From Bacilli bacterium (GTDB taxonomy: Bacteria; Bacillota_I; Bacilli_A; RF39; UBA660), in contig JAFXZI010000014.1 of assembly GCA_017541325.1 (NCBI GenBank), positions 49,168 through 113,167 on the forward strand: a stretch of 64,000 nt of DNA, given 5' to 3'. Below the pieces are notes generated by a model. It searched no databases. It was not told the DNA's origin and saw only the letters and a program-made list of their open reading frames with translations. Positions 26,958 to 36,807 of this stretch are shown piece by piece. Position numbers and translations under genes: made by a program. Position 1 is the first letter of the stretch; each line of letters begins with the position of its first letter.

Positions 26958-27152
26958 TTAACTAATTACTTTTAAGAATATTAGAATAACAGATAAAACA
27001 GCAATTAATCCAGTTAGAATCATAGATATATCAATTCTAATAGATAATCCCTTTTTATTATCTTTATTCTTTTTAAAATATCTTATAAATTCTAAATAAG
27101 ATAATAGATTTAATACTATTAAAGTAATAATTACAATCATTAATATTTTCAT
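26958..27152 (-). CDS. Small two-helix membrane protein, 64 residues
   Basis: Hydrophobic helices at residues ~3-22 and ~42-62 are joined by a positively charged loop (RYFKKNKDNKK). AGGAGG lies just before the ATG, which supports it as a real gene despite its size. It sits between the transglutaminase-like gene (8-base gap) and the DUF4186 gene (1-base gap). Family not recognised. Confidence 0.7.
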   Translation of the reverse strand: MKILMIVIITLIVLNLLSYLEFIRYFKKNKDNKKGLSIRIDISMILTGLIAVLSVILIFLKVIS

Positions 27153-27160
27153 TAGTCCTC

Positions 27161-28099
27161 CTATAGTCTAATTAATCCTTTTTGAGGATCTTTCTTTTTC
27201 TCAAATCCATCTACAGAGTAGTCTCTTTCAGTATCATAATAGAAGAAATATGATTTATCTTTTGCTTTTATAACACAAAAATCATCTAATTTTAAATGTT
27301 TTTTTCCATAAACAAAACTATCATAATCTTCTTGAGTAAAATCATCTAATAAAACCATATATGGAGCTTTACCACAAAAAGAACCAGCCTCGTTATATAC
27401 ATCTACTCCATTAGCCATATCAAGCAAACTATAATCATCTTGTTTATAAGCAGCCATTGAAAAATTATGAACTTCTCCATCTACTTTTCCACATAAAAAA
27501 ATAGTAGAAAAATCAAATAGACATAAAATATTAGAAGTCATTGCCGAGTATTCAGTACACATTGCTGCACCATTACCTTTATAATCACTTATTCCATGTC
27601 CTAGTTTAGGTTCGATATATTTTCCGTCTTTATCAACTAAAACAGTATGCATTTCTTCTCTTGTTATTCCGTTTATCTTAAAAGCACCCAAATAACTATA
27701 TAAAAAATCAAATACTATTGGTATCAATTTATATGGACTACTTAAAACTGGTTTTAAATCTCTTAAATAAAGACAAAAATCTTTTAGATAGTCTTCACTA
27801 TCCATATAAAAGTATCTTCCTTTATTACTACCAAAACCACTTCTTCCATCAAGTTCTCCACCATAAACTATTTTCATACCTTTAGGTATATAATCTATCC
27901 AATTATTTATAATATTAAAATTAACTTCTTTATGTTCTGGATCTTTAAATACTTGATGATCAAGCTCTATTTCATATCCAATAACATCATAATGTCCATT
28001 ATAAGTTATAGATGCATTTGTTAATTCTTGTATTCTTGTAGTTAGAATCTCATCTAATTCTTCATCTTTACAATTAAGAATCCTTTCCAAAAAATCCAT
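27161..28099 (-). CDS. Transglutaminase-like protein with a complete Cys-His-Asp set
   Basis: 312 residues, no signal peptide. The segment AAMCTEYSAMTSNIL (Cys181), EVHNFSMAA (His211) and YSLLDMANG (Asp227) has the order and spacing of a transglutaminase/peptide N-glycanase-type fold. This suggests a cysteine protease- or transferase-like cytoplasmic enzyme. The N-terminal 150 residues are not recognised. It lies in the radC operon with AGAGGTGG before the ATG. The fold call is from motif shape; substrate unknown. Confidence 0.65.
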   Translation of the reverse strand: MDFLERILNCKDEELDEILTTRIQELTNASITYNGHYDVIGYEIELDHQVFKDPEHKEVNFNIINNWIDYIPKGMKIVYGGELDGRSGFGSNKGRYFYMDSEDYLKDFCLYLRDLKPVLSSPYKLIPIVFDFLYSYLGAFKINGITREEMHTVLVDKDGKYIEPKLGHGISDYKGNGAAMCTEYSAMTSNILCLFDFSTIFLCGKVDGEVHNFSMAAYKQDDYSLLDMANGVDVYNEAGSFCGKAPYMVLLDDFTQEDYDSFVYGKKHLKLDDFCVIKAKDKSYFFYYDTERDYSVDGFEKKKDPQKGLIRL

Positions 28100-28117
28100 A
28101 ACCCCACCTCTAAATAA

Positions 28118-28465
28118 TTAGTCTTTTTTCATAAAATTAATTAATTCTAAATCAGGATCATCTTTTTGATGATATTCCTCTCTAGTTTTTTCATATAATC
28201 CATTTAATCTTTTACTTATAAAAATATCTATTTGTCTATCAGTTAATCTTTTTTCTTTATTAAGAAGTTTTATTTCATCTTCATCCATATCTTCTTCATA
28301 AAAACTATCTTTTAATAATCTTTTCATCTCTTCATCAGATAAACCTTTATATTTTAATTTATGTTCTTTACACTCTAGAGTTAATTCTTTATGATTCATT
28401 TTATTTACTTGATCTCTGTAATCTCTAGCAAGTTTAAGTTCTAGTCCTCCCCATTTATCGTTCAT
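28118..28465 (-). CDS. Hypothetical protein with a possible SAP-like helical motif, 115 residues
   Basis: Highly charged and helical. Residues ~22-52 (ELTLECKEHKLKYKGLSDEE...) have the helix-extended-loop-helix look of a SAP motif, which can bind nucleic acid. The remainder is acidic. Strong AGGAGGG before the ATG. It follows the radC-like gene by about 20 bases. Function unknown. Confidence 0.65.
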   Translation of the reverse strand: MNDKWGGLELKLARDYRDQVNKMNHKELTLECKEHKLKYKGLSDEEMKRLLKDSFYEEDMDEDEIKLLNKEKRLTDRQIDIFISKRLNGLYEKTREEYHQKDDPDLELINFMKKD

Positions 28466-28484
28466 ACTATCCCTCCTAAATCTA

Positions 28485-29147
28485 TTATAAACTATTTTTA
28501 TTATCTAAAAAACTAAAATAAGTATTATTGCCAATAATTATATGATCTAGTACCGGTATATTTTGTACTTCTCCAATACCAATAATTGCTTGAGTAAGTT
28601 TAATATCTTCTCTTGATGGAGTAACATCTCCACTTGGATGATTATGAATACATATTATTCCTGATGCTGACAATAAATAAGCATATTTAAATATTTCTCT
28701 AGGATGAACTACACTTTTATTAATAGTTCCAATAAATAATAATTTCTTATCTATTACAATATTCTTATTATTTAAATAAATACAATAAAAAAGTTCTTGT
28801 TTTTGATTATCAAACAAATACTTATAATTATTATAAATATCCATAGATCTTTTTATTTTAATAGAACTAATACTAATATCACTATTTATTCTTTTAGATA
28901 GTTCTATTATAGCCATTACTTCTATTGCTTTTACTTTACCTATTCCTTTAATAGATAATAATTTGTTATATGTTAGATCTTTTAAATTACCTAAAAGTAA
29001 TATTTCATTAGATAAATCTTTAACTGATTTATTCTTAGTACCACATCTAATAATAATAGATAGTAACTCTCCTGTTGATAATTTATCTATTCCGTCTATT
29101 AATGCTCTTTCTCTCGGTCTTTCAAGTATTGGTAATTCTTTTATCAT
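28485..29147 (-). CDS. radC: RadC family protein (JAMM domain)
   Basis: 220 residues. N-terminal helix-hairpin-helix (LLSIKGIGKVKAIEVMAI, 63-80) followed by a JAMM/MPN-type metal motif, with HNHPSGD at 168-174 and TPSREDI after it. Despite the name, a role in DNA repair is not supported for the family; its activity is unresolved. First gene of a five-gene run ending with DUF4186. AGAGGTGA before the ATG. Confidence 0.93.
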   Translation of the reverse strand: MIKELPILERPRERALIDGIDKLSTGELLSIIIRCGTKNKSVKDLSNEILLLGNLKDLTYNKLLSIKGIGKVKAIEVMAIIELSKRINSDISISSIKIKRSMDIYNNYKYLFDNQKQELFYCIYLNNKNIVIDKKLLFIGTINKSVVHPREIFKYAYLLSASGIICIHNHPSGDVTPSREDIKLTQAIIGIGEVQNIPVLDHIIIGNNTYFSFLDNKNSL

Positions 29148-29186
29148 AATTCACCTCTATTAGTATTATTATCTTTAAATACTAAT

Positions 29187-29214
29187 TTTACTTATTTTAT
29201 TTTTAAAGTATAAT
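29187..29214 (+). promoter_or_regulatory. Sigma-A promoter of tmcAL
   Basis: -35 TTTACT (29187-29192), 16-base spacer, -10 TATAAT (29209-29214), 22 bases before the ATG. Confidence 0.6.
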
Positions 29215-29236
29215 ATTAGAAAAAGGAGGAATTCTT

Positions 29237-30337
29237 ATGAAAACTATTGGTATTATTTGTGAATATAATCCATTTCATAATGGTCATATTTATCATATTA
29301 ATAAAATAAAAGAATTATTTCCTGATTCTTTAATCGTTTTAGTAGTTACTAACAATTTTACTGAACGCGGAAGTATAAGCGTTTTAAATAAAAAAGAAAA
29401 AACAGAAATTGCTCTTAATCATAATATAGATTTAGTAGTAGAATTACCATTTAAATTTGCTTGTTCTAGTGCTGATACTTTTGCAGAAGGATCTATAAAA
29501 ATACTTAAAGAATTAAAAGTAGATTATTTAGTCTTTGGTAGTGAATCAAATAATATAGATAAATTAATTAATCTAGCTAATATTCAATTAAAAAGCAAAG
29601 AGTATTCTAGTTTAGTTAAATCTTATCTAAAAGAAGGAATTAATTATCCAACTGCTTTATCTAAAGCATTAAAAGAAATAACAAATACAACTGTTGAAGA
29701 ACCAAATGATCTATTAGGTCTTTCTTATGTTAAAGAAATAATTAAACAAAAAACAAATATTAACGCAATAACTATAAAAAGAAGTAATGATTATCACAAA
29801 AGTTCTACAGATATTAGAAATAGTTTAAATAAAAATAGTATAAAAGAATTTGTTCCTGATGATGTATACAAAGTACTTAAGAATAAAAAAGATATTGATT
29901 ACTTTAAATATATAAAATATAAAATATTAACAGATAAAGATTTATCTATATATTTAGATGTAGATGAAGGTATAGAAAATAGATTATTAAAATATATAAA
30001 TGAGTGTAATAATTTAGATGATTTTATAAAACATATAAAGACCAAAAGATATACTTATAATAAGATTAATAGAATGTTAATACATATATTAACTTCTTAT
30101 ACAAAAATAGATAATAATACAAATTTAGATTATATTAGAATACTCGGATTTAATAAATTAGGAAAAGAATACTTAAATAAGATAAAGAAAGATATTAATG
30201 TACCAGTAATAACTAATATAAAAAAGAAAGATGAAGTATTATTAAATACAGATATTAAAGTAGAAAAAATATATAGTTTAATAACAAATAATGATCTTAA
30301 TAGTTATAAAGATCCAGTAATATATTTAGATAAATAA
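29237..30337 (+). CDS. tmcAL: tRNA(Met) cytidine acetate ligase (TmcAL, YlbM family)
   Basis: 366 residues. Nucleotidyltransferase-like HxGH motif NPFHNGH at 11-17, a C-terminal KSSTDIRNSL segment, and the ELPFKFACSSADTFAEG region typical of YlbM/TmcAL. The enzyme activates acetate with ATP to acetylate cytidine 34 of elongator tRNA-Met. Transcribed divergently from the radC operon. AAAGGAGG before the ATG; ends at a bidirectional terminator. Confidence 0.94.
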   Translation: MKTIGIICEYNPFHNGHIYHINKIKELFPDSLIVLVVTNNFTERGSISVLNKKEKTEIALNHNIDLVVELPFKFACSSADTFAEGSIKILKELKVDYLVFGSESNNIDKLINLANIQLKSKEYSSLVKSYLKEGINYPTALSKALKEITNTTVEEPNDLLGLSYVKEIIKQKTNINAITIKRSNDYHKSSTDIRNSLNKNSIKEFVPDDVYKVLKNKKDIDYFKYIKYKILTDKDLSIYLDVDEGIENRLLKYINECNNLDDFIKHIKTKRYTYNKINRMLIHILTSYTKIDNNTNLDYIRILGFNKLGKEYLNKIKKDINVPVITNIKKKDEVLLNTDIKVEKIYSLITNNDLNSYKDPVIYLDK

Positions 30338-30368
30338 AAAAAGGAAGTTTAATTACTTCCTTTTTATT
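30335..30368. terminator. Bidirectional terminator between tmcAL and the Ig-repeat gene
   Basis: Stem AAAGGAAGT/ACTTCCTTT with an A run on the left and a T run on the right, so it can end both converging transcripts. Confidence 0.85.
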
Positions 30369-30369
30369 A

Positions 30370-33300
30370 TTAATAGTAAACAGTTGCTCCGTTACATGCT
30401 ACATCTCCATAAGAAGCTGTACATGAGCTTGTTGGATAATATGTACCTGTTCCTGACCAACCATTCCATATTTTACATCCCCAAGCTGCACTATAACATG
30501 ATTTTGCACATGTATCACATACAAACTCGGTTGTAGATTGATAATGACATGTACAGAATTGTTGTGAATCATCAGTACCTGTTCCTGTATCAGAACAAGA
30601 ACATACGTGAGGACTACAGAACGCTCTACATCTTGCTTCAGCTCCTGTACCTCTAAAGGCATTGTCTATTGTTTTTCCAACACAGTTACAATCTTCTGTT
30701 CCACATACACTTGAACTTGGTCCACCCCAATTATGTTGATAACATGTATTCTTTTGATACATATATGCTGATGATACAGATACAGTACAACTATTTGTTA
30801 GCCCTGCACCGTTTGTACATGTATATGTTTTATCAGATGTTTGATTAGTATTTGAGAAAGAAGCTGTTACAACACCACTTGTACCGTCTGCACATGTTGC
30901 TCCTGTTGTTACCCCATTTGAATGATATTGATGGGATTTACTTGGTGTACATGACGGAACAGATGCATCTCTCTTAAATTTTATTGAACATGTATTAGTG
31001 TTTCCAGCATTATCTTTTATATGTCCTGTATATGTTACACTTTTTGTATCAGTAGTATGTGATGCTGTTTTGCTTCCAGTTACTGAATCTATTCCATATG
31101 ATGCTGTTCCACTTAAGTCATCTCCAGTATTACCTTTTCCACTTACAAAGCTAACACTTACATTTGATGTATACCAATTATCATTTCCAACTGTTCCAGA
31201 TGTAGTTAACTTACAATATGGTTTTGTTTTATCTAGTTTAAACCAAATCTCACATTTATTTGTTCTTCCTGCTTTATCCTTTATATATCCATAATATGTT
31301 ATTCCTGATGTTGTTGTATTAGTAGATTGTGTTTTCTTTGTGCTTTTATTATAACTTGGCGTTGCTGATGTTGTTATATCCCATGATGCTTTATCACTCA
31401 TTGAATTATCTTTTTTAACATCTTCATATTTTTTAAATGTTACATCTACATTTCCTTCTTTATACCAATTATTATCTCCTTTAGTACCAGTAAGTTGTAA
31501 TTCACATGTAGGATTTTGTGAATCTTTTTTAACTACACTACTACAATCTTTTAAGTTTCCAGCATTATCTCTTACATATCCATACCATGTATGACTTGTT
31601 GTATCTTTTGTTTGAGTTCCTGTATCATTTCCATTATATTCTAATCCACTTGAATTTTTTAATCCATAGTTTCTTGTTCCTGATTTTGTATATTTATTTG
31701 CAATTTCAGCATTATCATCTTTTGTTAATTTAACTGGAACATTTTCCCAGAAATAATCATTTTCATGTCTTACGACTCTATCACTACCAAATGTTATTGT
31801 ACATTTTGGCTCTGTTTTATCTATATTTGTTATTTCTCTTGTTTCTGGTAAACTTTCATTTCCTGATGTATCTTTTACTTTCATTATTACTGTTGCAAGA
31901 GTTGGATAAGTATAACTATTATCTTTTTGCCATGGATTATTATCAAATTTGTAGTCTCCTCTTCCTGATACTGAGTCTGTTGCATTTATATATAATGTTA
32001 CATCTCTATTTGTATAATATCCTACTGTATCATCTCTTGTTAATAATTCTATTCTTGTTACATTATTTAACTCTGTTGCACTTGCAAATGATATTTCTAA
32101 ATTACTAAATGAAGTTGGAGTTGCAAAATAGTTTCTTGCCTTTGATGTTGATGTTGGAATTGTTACAGTTAATGTTTTATTTTTTACTGTATCTTTTATT
32201 GTTGCAGTTCCACCCTTTCCTGATGCCATATATACATATACTCCATATATATTACCGTACTCACCAGTTATGCTCGTTAAACTAATTTTTGTTGATGTTT
32301 TAGAAGCAAGTAAATCAGCTTTATCTTTTTCTGTACCTACTCCATATACTACTGTTCCATAGTCTATTGATTTAATAACTGGAATTACTGGATCATATGG
32401 AATTTCTCTATAACATGTTCCTACATTTCCAGCATTATCTTTTACATATCCATATACTGTTGTTATACCATCTTGTACTTCATATTCTGTTTCTTTATTA
32501 AAGTCGTAATTACTTCTACTAACTCCCATTCCATATGTTGCAATTCCACTTGTATCTCTTTCATCTACTTTTAATTTAACTACTGGTCTTGGACTTGCTT
32601 TATACCATCCATTTTCCCCCATAGTTCCTTCAACTTCTAATGTACATTTTGGTGGTGTTTTATCAATATAAACATCTACTGGACACGCATTTGTTTTTCC
32701 AGCATTATCGGCAATTGTTATTGTTCCAGTTTCTCCTTCTTCAGTGAACTTCTTTGTAAACGTATCTTGAACACATCCTGTACAATTATCACTACATCCA
32801 ATAGTTATAGTTCTATCTTTATTTGTCCACACTTTAGAATCTCCTTGTGCAACACCACAAAGAGGAGGTTCATCATCCATTTCTTCAGTACAAACACGTT
32901 GTGGTGGAATTCTTTTACTTAAATCTTCACATTTTCCTGATTGATAATCTCCACAAACTAAACATACTTCATATGATAAATTTGTTATGTTTGGTCCTTC
33001 ATTTTTAACTAAAACGAAACTTTGGAAAGGATCACAATCTTTAGAATCATCTTTAGGATCTCTTAACTTATTTGAATATCCTGTAGATATTAATTCTGAT
33101 AAAGTTACTTTTTTATACTTATCTACTCCAGGAATGCAAATAGTATCATTTTTTTCTACACATTCAGTCATTAGATTTTGTGCAGAAACCTTCATATCAG
33201 CTTCATACATTTTATAAGTATTATTTCTTGTATCAATTATGTACCTTGAAATAGCAGGGAATAATAAACCCATTAATAAACCTAGCAATACTACTACTGC

Positions 33301-33516
33301 TAGCATTTCTATCAAAGTAAAACCAAAACCAATTGTACCATTCTTTTTTTCATGTTTCTTTGGAGTTTGGTCTTTTCTTTTTATATTTGTTTGTAAAACT
33401 TTAATATCTTTTTTAGGTTTTTTAGTAGTTTTTGCTTCATTAGTAACCTTTTTTGTAATCTTTTTATTGTTAATACTACTACTTTGTCCCCTTTTTTTAG
33501 TTTTATTCTCACTCAT
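30370..33516 (-). CDS. Giant prepilin-like surface protein with Ig-like repeats and Cys-rich C-terminus
   Basis: 1048 residues. A Lys/Thr-rich cytoplasmic leader of 65 residues precedes GFTLIE (65-70) and the hydrophobic helix MLAVVVLLGLLMGLLFPAI, so a prepilin motif sits after a far longer leader than the usual 5-25. Residues ~90-200 are pilin-like with paired Cys. From ~255 there are several ~85-90-residue Ig-like repeats, each with PxCxL near the start, NWY in the middle and YGYVKDNAGNxxxC at the end. The last ~120 residues hold sixteen Cys. Probably a membrane- or pilus-attached adhesin stabilised by disulfides. Monocistronic. Confidence 0.85.
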   Translation of the reverse strand: MSENKTKKRGQSSSINNKKITKKVTNEAKTTKKPKKDIKVLQTNIKRKDQTPKKHEKKNGTIGFGFTLIEMLAVVVLLGLLMGLLFPAISRYIIDTRNNTYKMYEADMKVSAQNLMTECVEKNDTICIPGVDKYKKVTLSELISTGYSNKLRDPKDDSKDCDPFQSFVLVKNEGPNITNLSYEVCLVCGDYQSGKCEDLSKRIPPQRVCTEEMDDEPPLCGVAQGDSKVWTNKDRTITIGCSDNCTGCVQDTFTKKFTEEGETGTITIADNAGKTNACPVDVYIDKTPPKCTLEVEGTMGENGWYKASPRPVVKLKVDERDTSGIATYGMGVSRSNYDFNKETEYEVQDGITTVYGYVKDNAGNVGTCYREIPYDPVIPVIKSIDYGTVVYGVGTEKDKADLLASKTSTKISLTSITGEYGNIYGVYVYMASGKGGTATIKDTVKNKTLTVTIPTSTSKARNYFATPTSFSNLEISFASATELNNVTRIELLTRDDTVGYYTNRDVTLYINATDSVSGRGDYKFDNNPWQKDNSYTYPTLATVIMKVKDTSGNESLPETREITNIDKTEPKCTITFGSDRVVRHENDYFWENVPVKLTKDDNAEIANKYTKSGTRNYGLKNSSGLEYNGNDTGTQTKDTTSHTWYGYVRDNAGNLKDCSSVVKKDSQNPTCELQLTGTKGDNNWYKEGNVDVTFKKYEDVKKDNSMSDKASWDITTSATPSYNKSTKKTQSTNTTTSGITYYGYIKDKAGRTNKCEIWFKLDKTKPYCKLTTSGTVGNDNWYTSNVSVSFVSGKGNTGDDLSGTASYGIDSVTGSKTASHTTDTKSVTYTGHIKDNAGNTNTCSIKFKRDASVPSCTPSKSHQYHSNGVTTGATCADGTSGVVTASFSNTNQTSDKTYTCTNGAGLTNSCTVSVSSAYMYQKNTCYQHNWGGPSSSVCGTEDCNCVGKTIDNAFRGTGAEARCRAFCSPHVCSCSDTGTGTDDSQQFCTCHYQSTTEFVCDTCAKSCYSAAWGCKIWNGWSGTGTYYPTSSCTASYGDVACNGATVYY

Positions 33517-33535
33517 AGTATCACCTACTATAACA

Positions 33536-33544
33536 ATTATATCA
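33536..33544 (-). promoter_or_regulatory. Extended -10 promoter of the Ig-repeat gene
   Basis: TGATATAAT lies 19 bases before the ATG at 33516. Confidence 0.5.
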
Positions 33545-33554
33545 AAAATAGTAT

Positions 33555-33582
33555 AAAAAAAGAAATATAATATTATATTTCT
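33555..33582 (-). terminator. Terminator of pyk
   Basis: Palindromic stem AGAAATATAATATTATATTTCT that contains the pyk stop codon, followed by a T run. Confidence 0.75.
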
Positions 33583-34985
33583 TCTATTTTTATAAAATTA
33601 GTTTCATTTGGCTTACCACGTCTATGAATTCCACCTGTAATAATTATTACATCACCTTTTTCTAAGTCTAAAATCTTTTGAGAAGTTTTACGTGATATTT
33701 CAGTTAATTCATTAAAATCATCAACTACTGGAACCACTACTGGTATAACACCAAAAGCAAGAGATAGTTTTCTCGCAACATCTTCTGTTGGAGTTGGTGC
33801 AACAATAATTGGTTTTGGTTTTAAATTACTCATTACTCTTGCACTATGTCCTCCCATAGTAGGAACTACTACTGCTTTAGCATCAACTTCTGTAATACTT
33901 GCAACAACTGCTTTAGCTACAGCTGCAGTTATAGCTTTATCATGTTCATATTCAAAATAATAATCATAATCGTAATTATTTTCTGCTTCACGACAAATTC
34001 TACTCATATATGAAACTGCTTCAACCGGATGAAGACCTACTGTTGTTTCAGCACTAAGCATTACAGCATCACATCCATCTAACACGGCATTAGCAACATC
34101 AGTTACTTCTGCTCTTGTTGGACGAGGTGCTTTTTCCATAGAAGCAAGCATTTCAGTAGCAACTATACATATTTTTCCTTTTTCACGACATTTTTGTACT
34201 AACATCTTTTGAATAATAGGTAATCTTTCAACAGGAATTTCTACTCCTAAATCTCCTCTTGCTACCATTATTCCATCTGATGAATCAATTATTTCATCAA
34301 TGTTTTCTAGTGCTGTTTCGTTTTCTATTTTAGATATTATTTGCATTGTACTATTATTATTATCAAGAACTTCTCTAACTTTTAATATATCTTCTTTACT
34401 ACTTACAAAAGAAAGTGCTATAAAGTCTCCATTTTTACTACAAGCATAAGTAATATCATTAAAATCGTTTTCAGACATAAACGGAAGATGAAGATCTCTT
34501 CCTGGAACTGATACTCCTTTATGAGATGATACTTCTCCACCACTAATTACCTTACATGTTATACCATCTTTTTCAACAGATACTACTTTTAAAACTATTA
34601 AACCATCATTTATTAAAACAGTATCATCTACTTTTATATTTTTAATAACTTCATTATGATTAACTAATAAACCATTTTTAGTACCAATTGAACCTTTTTT
34701 TACAATACGGATATTTTCTCCTTCTACAAGATTAATACATCCATTTTCAACATCTAATAATCTAAAATCAGGTCCTTTTGTATCAAATAAAATACCAATT
34801 TGTTTTTTAGATTTTTCTCTTACTTTTTCAACTAGTTCTACTACTTTATCATATTCTTCATAAGTACCATGAGAAAAATTAACTCTTACTACGTCCATTC
34901 CTTCATTTACTAAACTTGTAAGAATTTCAACATTTTCAGTAGCTGGTCCAATACTAGCAATTATTTTAGTTCTTTTAATATCCAT
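33573..34985 (-). CDS. pyk: Pyruvate kinase
   Basis: 470 residues from the ATG at 34985 (AGGTGAT upstream); the ATG at 35003 falls in the -10 box and is rejected. Converts phosphoenolpyruvate and ADP to pyruvate and ATP. Motifs: TKIIASIGPATEN (N-terminus), NFSHGTYEE, IISKIENETALENIDEI with the catalytic Lys, ARGDLGVEI and PTRAEVTDVANAVLDG. It lacks the extra C-terminal PEP-utiliser domain of Bacillus pyruvate kinase. Single gene with own promoter and terminator. Confidence 0.96.
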   Translation of the reverse strand: MDIKRTKIIASIGPATENVEILTSLVNEGMDVVRVNFSHGTYEEYDKVVELVEKVREKSKKQIGILFDTKGPDFRLLDVENGCINLVEGENIRIVKKGSIGTKNGLLVNHNEVIKNIKVDDTVLINDGLIVLKVVSVEKDGITCKVISGGEVSSHKGVSVPGRDLHLPFMSENDFNDITYACSKNGDFIALSFVSSKEDILKVREVLDNNNSTMQIISKIENETALENIDEIIDSSDGIMVARGDLGVEIPVERLPIIQKMLVQKCREKGKICIVATEMLASMEKAPRPTRAEVTDVANAVLDGCDAVMLSAETTVGLHPVEAVSYMSRICREAENNYDYDYYFEYEHDKAITAAVAKAVVASITEVDAKAVVVPTMGGHSARVMSNLKPKPIIVAPTPTEDVARKLSLAFGVIPVVVPVVDDFNELTEISRKTSQKILDLEKGDVIIITGGIHRRGKPNETNFIKIEEI

Positions 34986-35001
34986 ATTATCACCTATTAT
35001 C

Positions 35002-35007
35002 ATTATA
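35002..35007 (-). promoter_or_regulatory. -10 box of pyk
   Basis: TATAAT lies 16 bases before the start at 34985. Confidence 0.5.
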
Positions 35008-35063
35008 TATCATTTATTACAAAAACAATTTAAAAAGAAGAATCTACTTGTAAAAATTGACAT

Positions 35064-35090
35064 AAAAAAGGACTTAATCTCTAAGTCCTA
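35064..35090 (-). terminator. Terminator of hisS-aspS
   Basis: Stem AGGACTTA/TAAGTCCT with a T run, overlapping the aspS stop. Confidence 0.8.
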
Positions 35091-36807
35091 TTCCTAATTC
35101 TTTTAATTGTTTTTCATCTACTACATTTGGGGCATCACTCATTAAACAATATGCACTAGCAGTCTTAGGGAATGCTACAACGTCTTTTATGTTATCAGTA
35201 TCACATAAAATCATTATTAATCTTTCAAGTCCAATACCTACTCCACCATGAGGAGGTGCACCATATTTAAATGCATCAATAAAGAATCCAAATTTAGCTT
35301 TAGCTTGTTCTTCAGTAAGACCAATCGCTTCAAATACTTTTCTTTGTGTTTCAGAGTCATGTATACGAATTGATCCACTTAATAATTCATATCCATTTAA
35401 AACAAGGTCATATGCTCTTGAATAACAATTTTCTTTATCTGTTAATAATTTATCAATATCTTCACGTCTTGGTGAAGTAAAAGGATGATGTGCTGCTTCG
35501 AATCTTTGTTCTTCTTCGCTCCACTCATACATTGGGAATTCTGTTACCCATAAGAAATTATATTTAGAGTGATCAATTAAATCTAAATCATGTCCAAGTT
35601 TTACTCTTAATGCACCAAGTGCAGTTTTAACTATTTTTTCTTTTCCAGCTAAAACAAGTACTAAGTCATTATTTTCAAGATTAAATTTACTAATTAATCC
35701 ATTCTTTTCTTCGTCACTCATAACTTTAGCAATTGAACCACTTAACTCTCCATCAGTAAGTTTTAAGTAAGATAGTACATTTGCTTTATAAGTTTTTACA
35801 AATTCTTGTAATTTATCTATTTCTTTACGAGAATACTTGTCAGCAGCATCTTTTACTACTAAACAGTTAATAATTCCTTTTTCTTCTAAAATACCTTTAA
35901 ATATTTCAAAAGTAGTATTTTTAAATATATCTGTAATATCTTGTAACTCCATTTCAAAACGAGTATCAGGTTTATCAGATCCAAATCTATTAATACAATC
36001 TACATATTTTAATCTTTCAAACTTAGGAAGATCTATTCCTTTAATATCTTTAAAGATTGCTTTCATTGTACCTTCTACTACTTCCCAAATATCTTCTTCT
36101 TCAACAAAACTCATCTCGATATCTATTTGAGTAAATTCTGGTTGACGGTCAGCACGTAAGTCTTCATCTCTAAAGCATCTAGCAATTTGGAAATATTTTT
36201 CCATACCACCAATCATTAATAATTGTTTATATATTTGTGGAGATTGAGGAAGTGCATAGAATTTACCATTAAATACTCTTGAAGGTACTAAATAGTCTCT
36301 AGCTCCTTCTGGAGTAGATTTACATAAAATTGGAGTTTCTACTTCAACAAATCCTAAACTATTTAAATAGTTTCTTACAATTAGAGTAACTTTATTTCTT
36401 AATATTAAGTTATTTTTAATATTTTCTCTTCTTATATCTAAATAACGATATTTTAATCTTGTATCTTCTAAGGCAGTAGTATCTCCATTTATTTCAAACG
36501 GAATATCAATACTATTATTAATTAGTTCAAGATCTGATACTATTACTTCGATATCTCCTGTTTTAATTTTAGTATTCTTACTTTCCCTTTCAGATACTTT
36601 TCCAACAGCTTTTATAACTGCTTCAGTCTTTAAGGAAGATGCTACTTCATTTCCTTCTTTTAGAACTAATTGAATAATTCCACTTCTATCTCTTAAATCA
36701 ATAAATGTAAGTCCACCTAAATCACGTTTCTTTTGAACCCATCCAAAAAGTGTTACTTCTTTTCCAACATCTTTTATACTTAGATCTGTATTATTAATTG
36801 TTTTCAT
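35074..36807 (-). CDS. aspS: Aspartyl-tRNA synthetase
   Basis: 577 residues, bacterial type with the OB-fold anticodon domain (1-110), class II core and the GAD insertion (~285-400). Motif 2 FRDEDLRADRQPEFTQ and motif 3 GGVGIGLERLIM are intact. The ATG directly follows the hisS stop (TAGATG), so the pair is coupled. AGAAGGTG serves as ribosome site inside the end of hisS. It shares the hisS T-box leader. Confidence 0.97.
   Translation of the reverse strand: MKTINNTDLSIKDVGKEVTLFGWVQKKRDLGGLTFIDLRDRSGIIQLVLKEGNEVASSLKTEAVIKAVGKVSERESKNTKIKTGDIEVIVSDLELINNSIDIPFEINGDTTALEDTRLKYRYLDIRRENIKNNLILRNKVTLIVRNYLNSLGFVEVETPILCKSTPEGARDYLVPSRVFNGKFYALPQSPQIYKQLLMIGGMEKYFQIARCFRDEDLRADRQPEFTQIDIEMSFVEEEDIWEVVEGTMKAIFKDIKGIDLPKFERLKYVDCINRFGSDKPDTRFEMELQDITDIFKNTTFEIFKGILEEKGIINCLVVKDAADKYSRKEIDKLQEFVKTYKANVLSYLKLTDGELSGSIAKVMSDEEKNGLISKFNLENNDLVLVLAGKEKIVKTALGALRVKLGHDLDLIDHSKYNFLWVTEFPMYEWSEEEQRFEAAHHPFTSPRREDIDKLLTDKENCYSRAYDLVLNGYELLSGSIRIHDSETQRKVFEAIGLTEEQAKAKFGFFIDAFKYGAPPHGGVGIGLERLIMILCDTDNIKDVVAFPKTASAYCLMSDAPNVVDEKQLKELGIGLRD

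Noticed and set aside
30399-30662. 87-codon minus frame at the end of the Ig-repeat gene
   Set aside because: Same strand but shifted frame inside the 1048-residue gene. The main frame keeps regular Cys spacing to its stop, so there is no frameshift.
31791-32108. Plus-strand Leu/Tyr-rich 105-codon frame
   Set aside because: Antisense product of AT-rich repeats; composition is that of random reverse reading.
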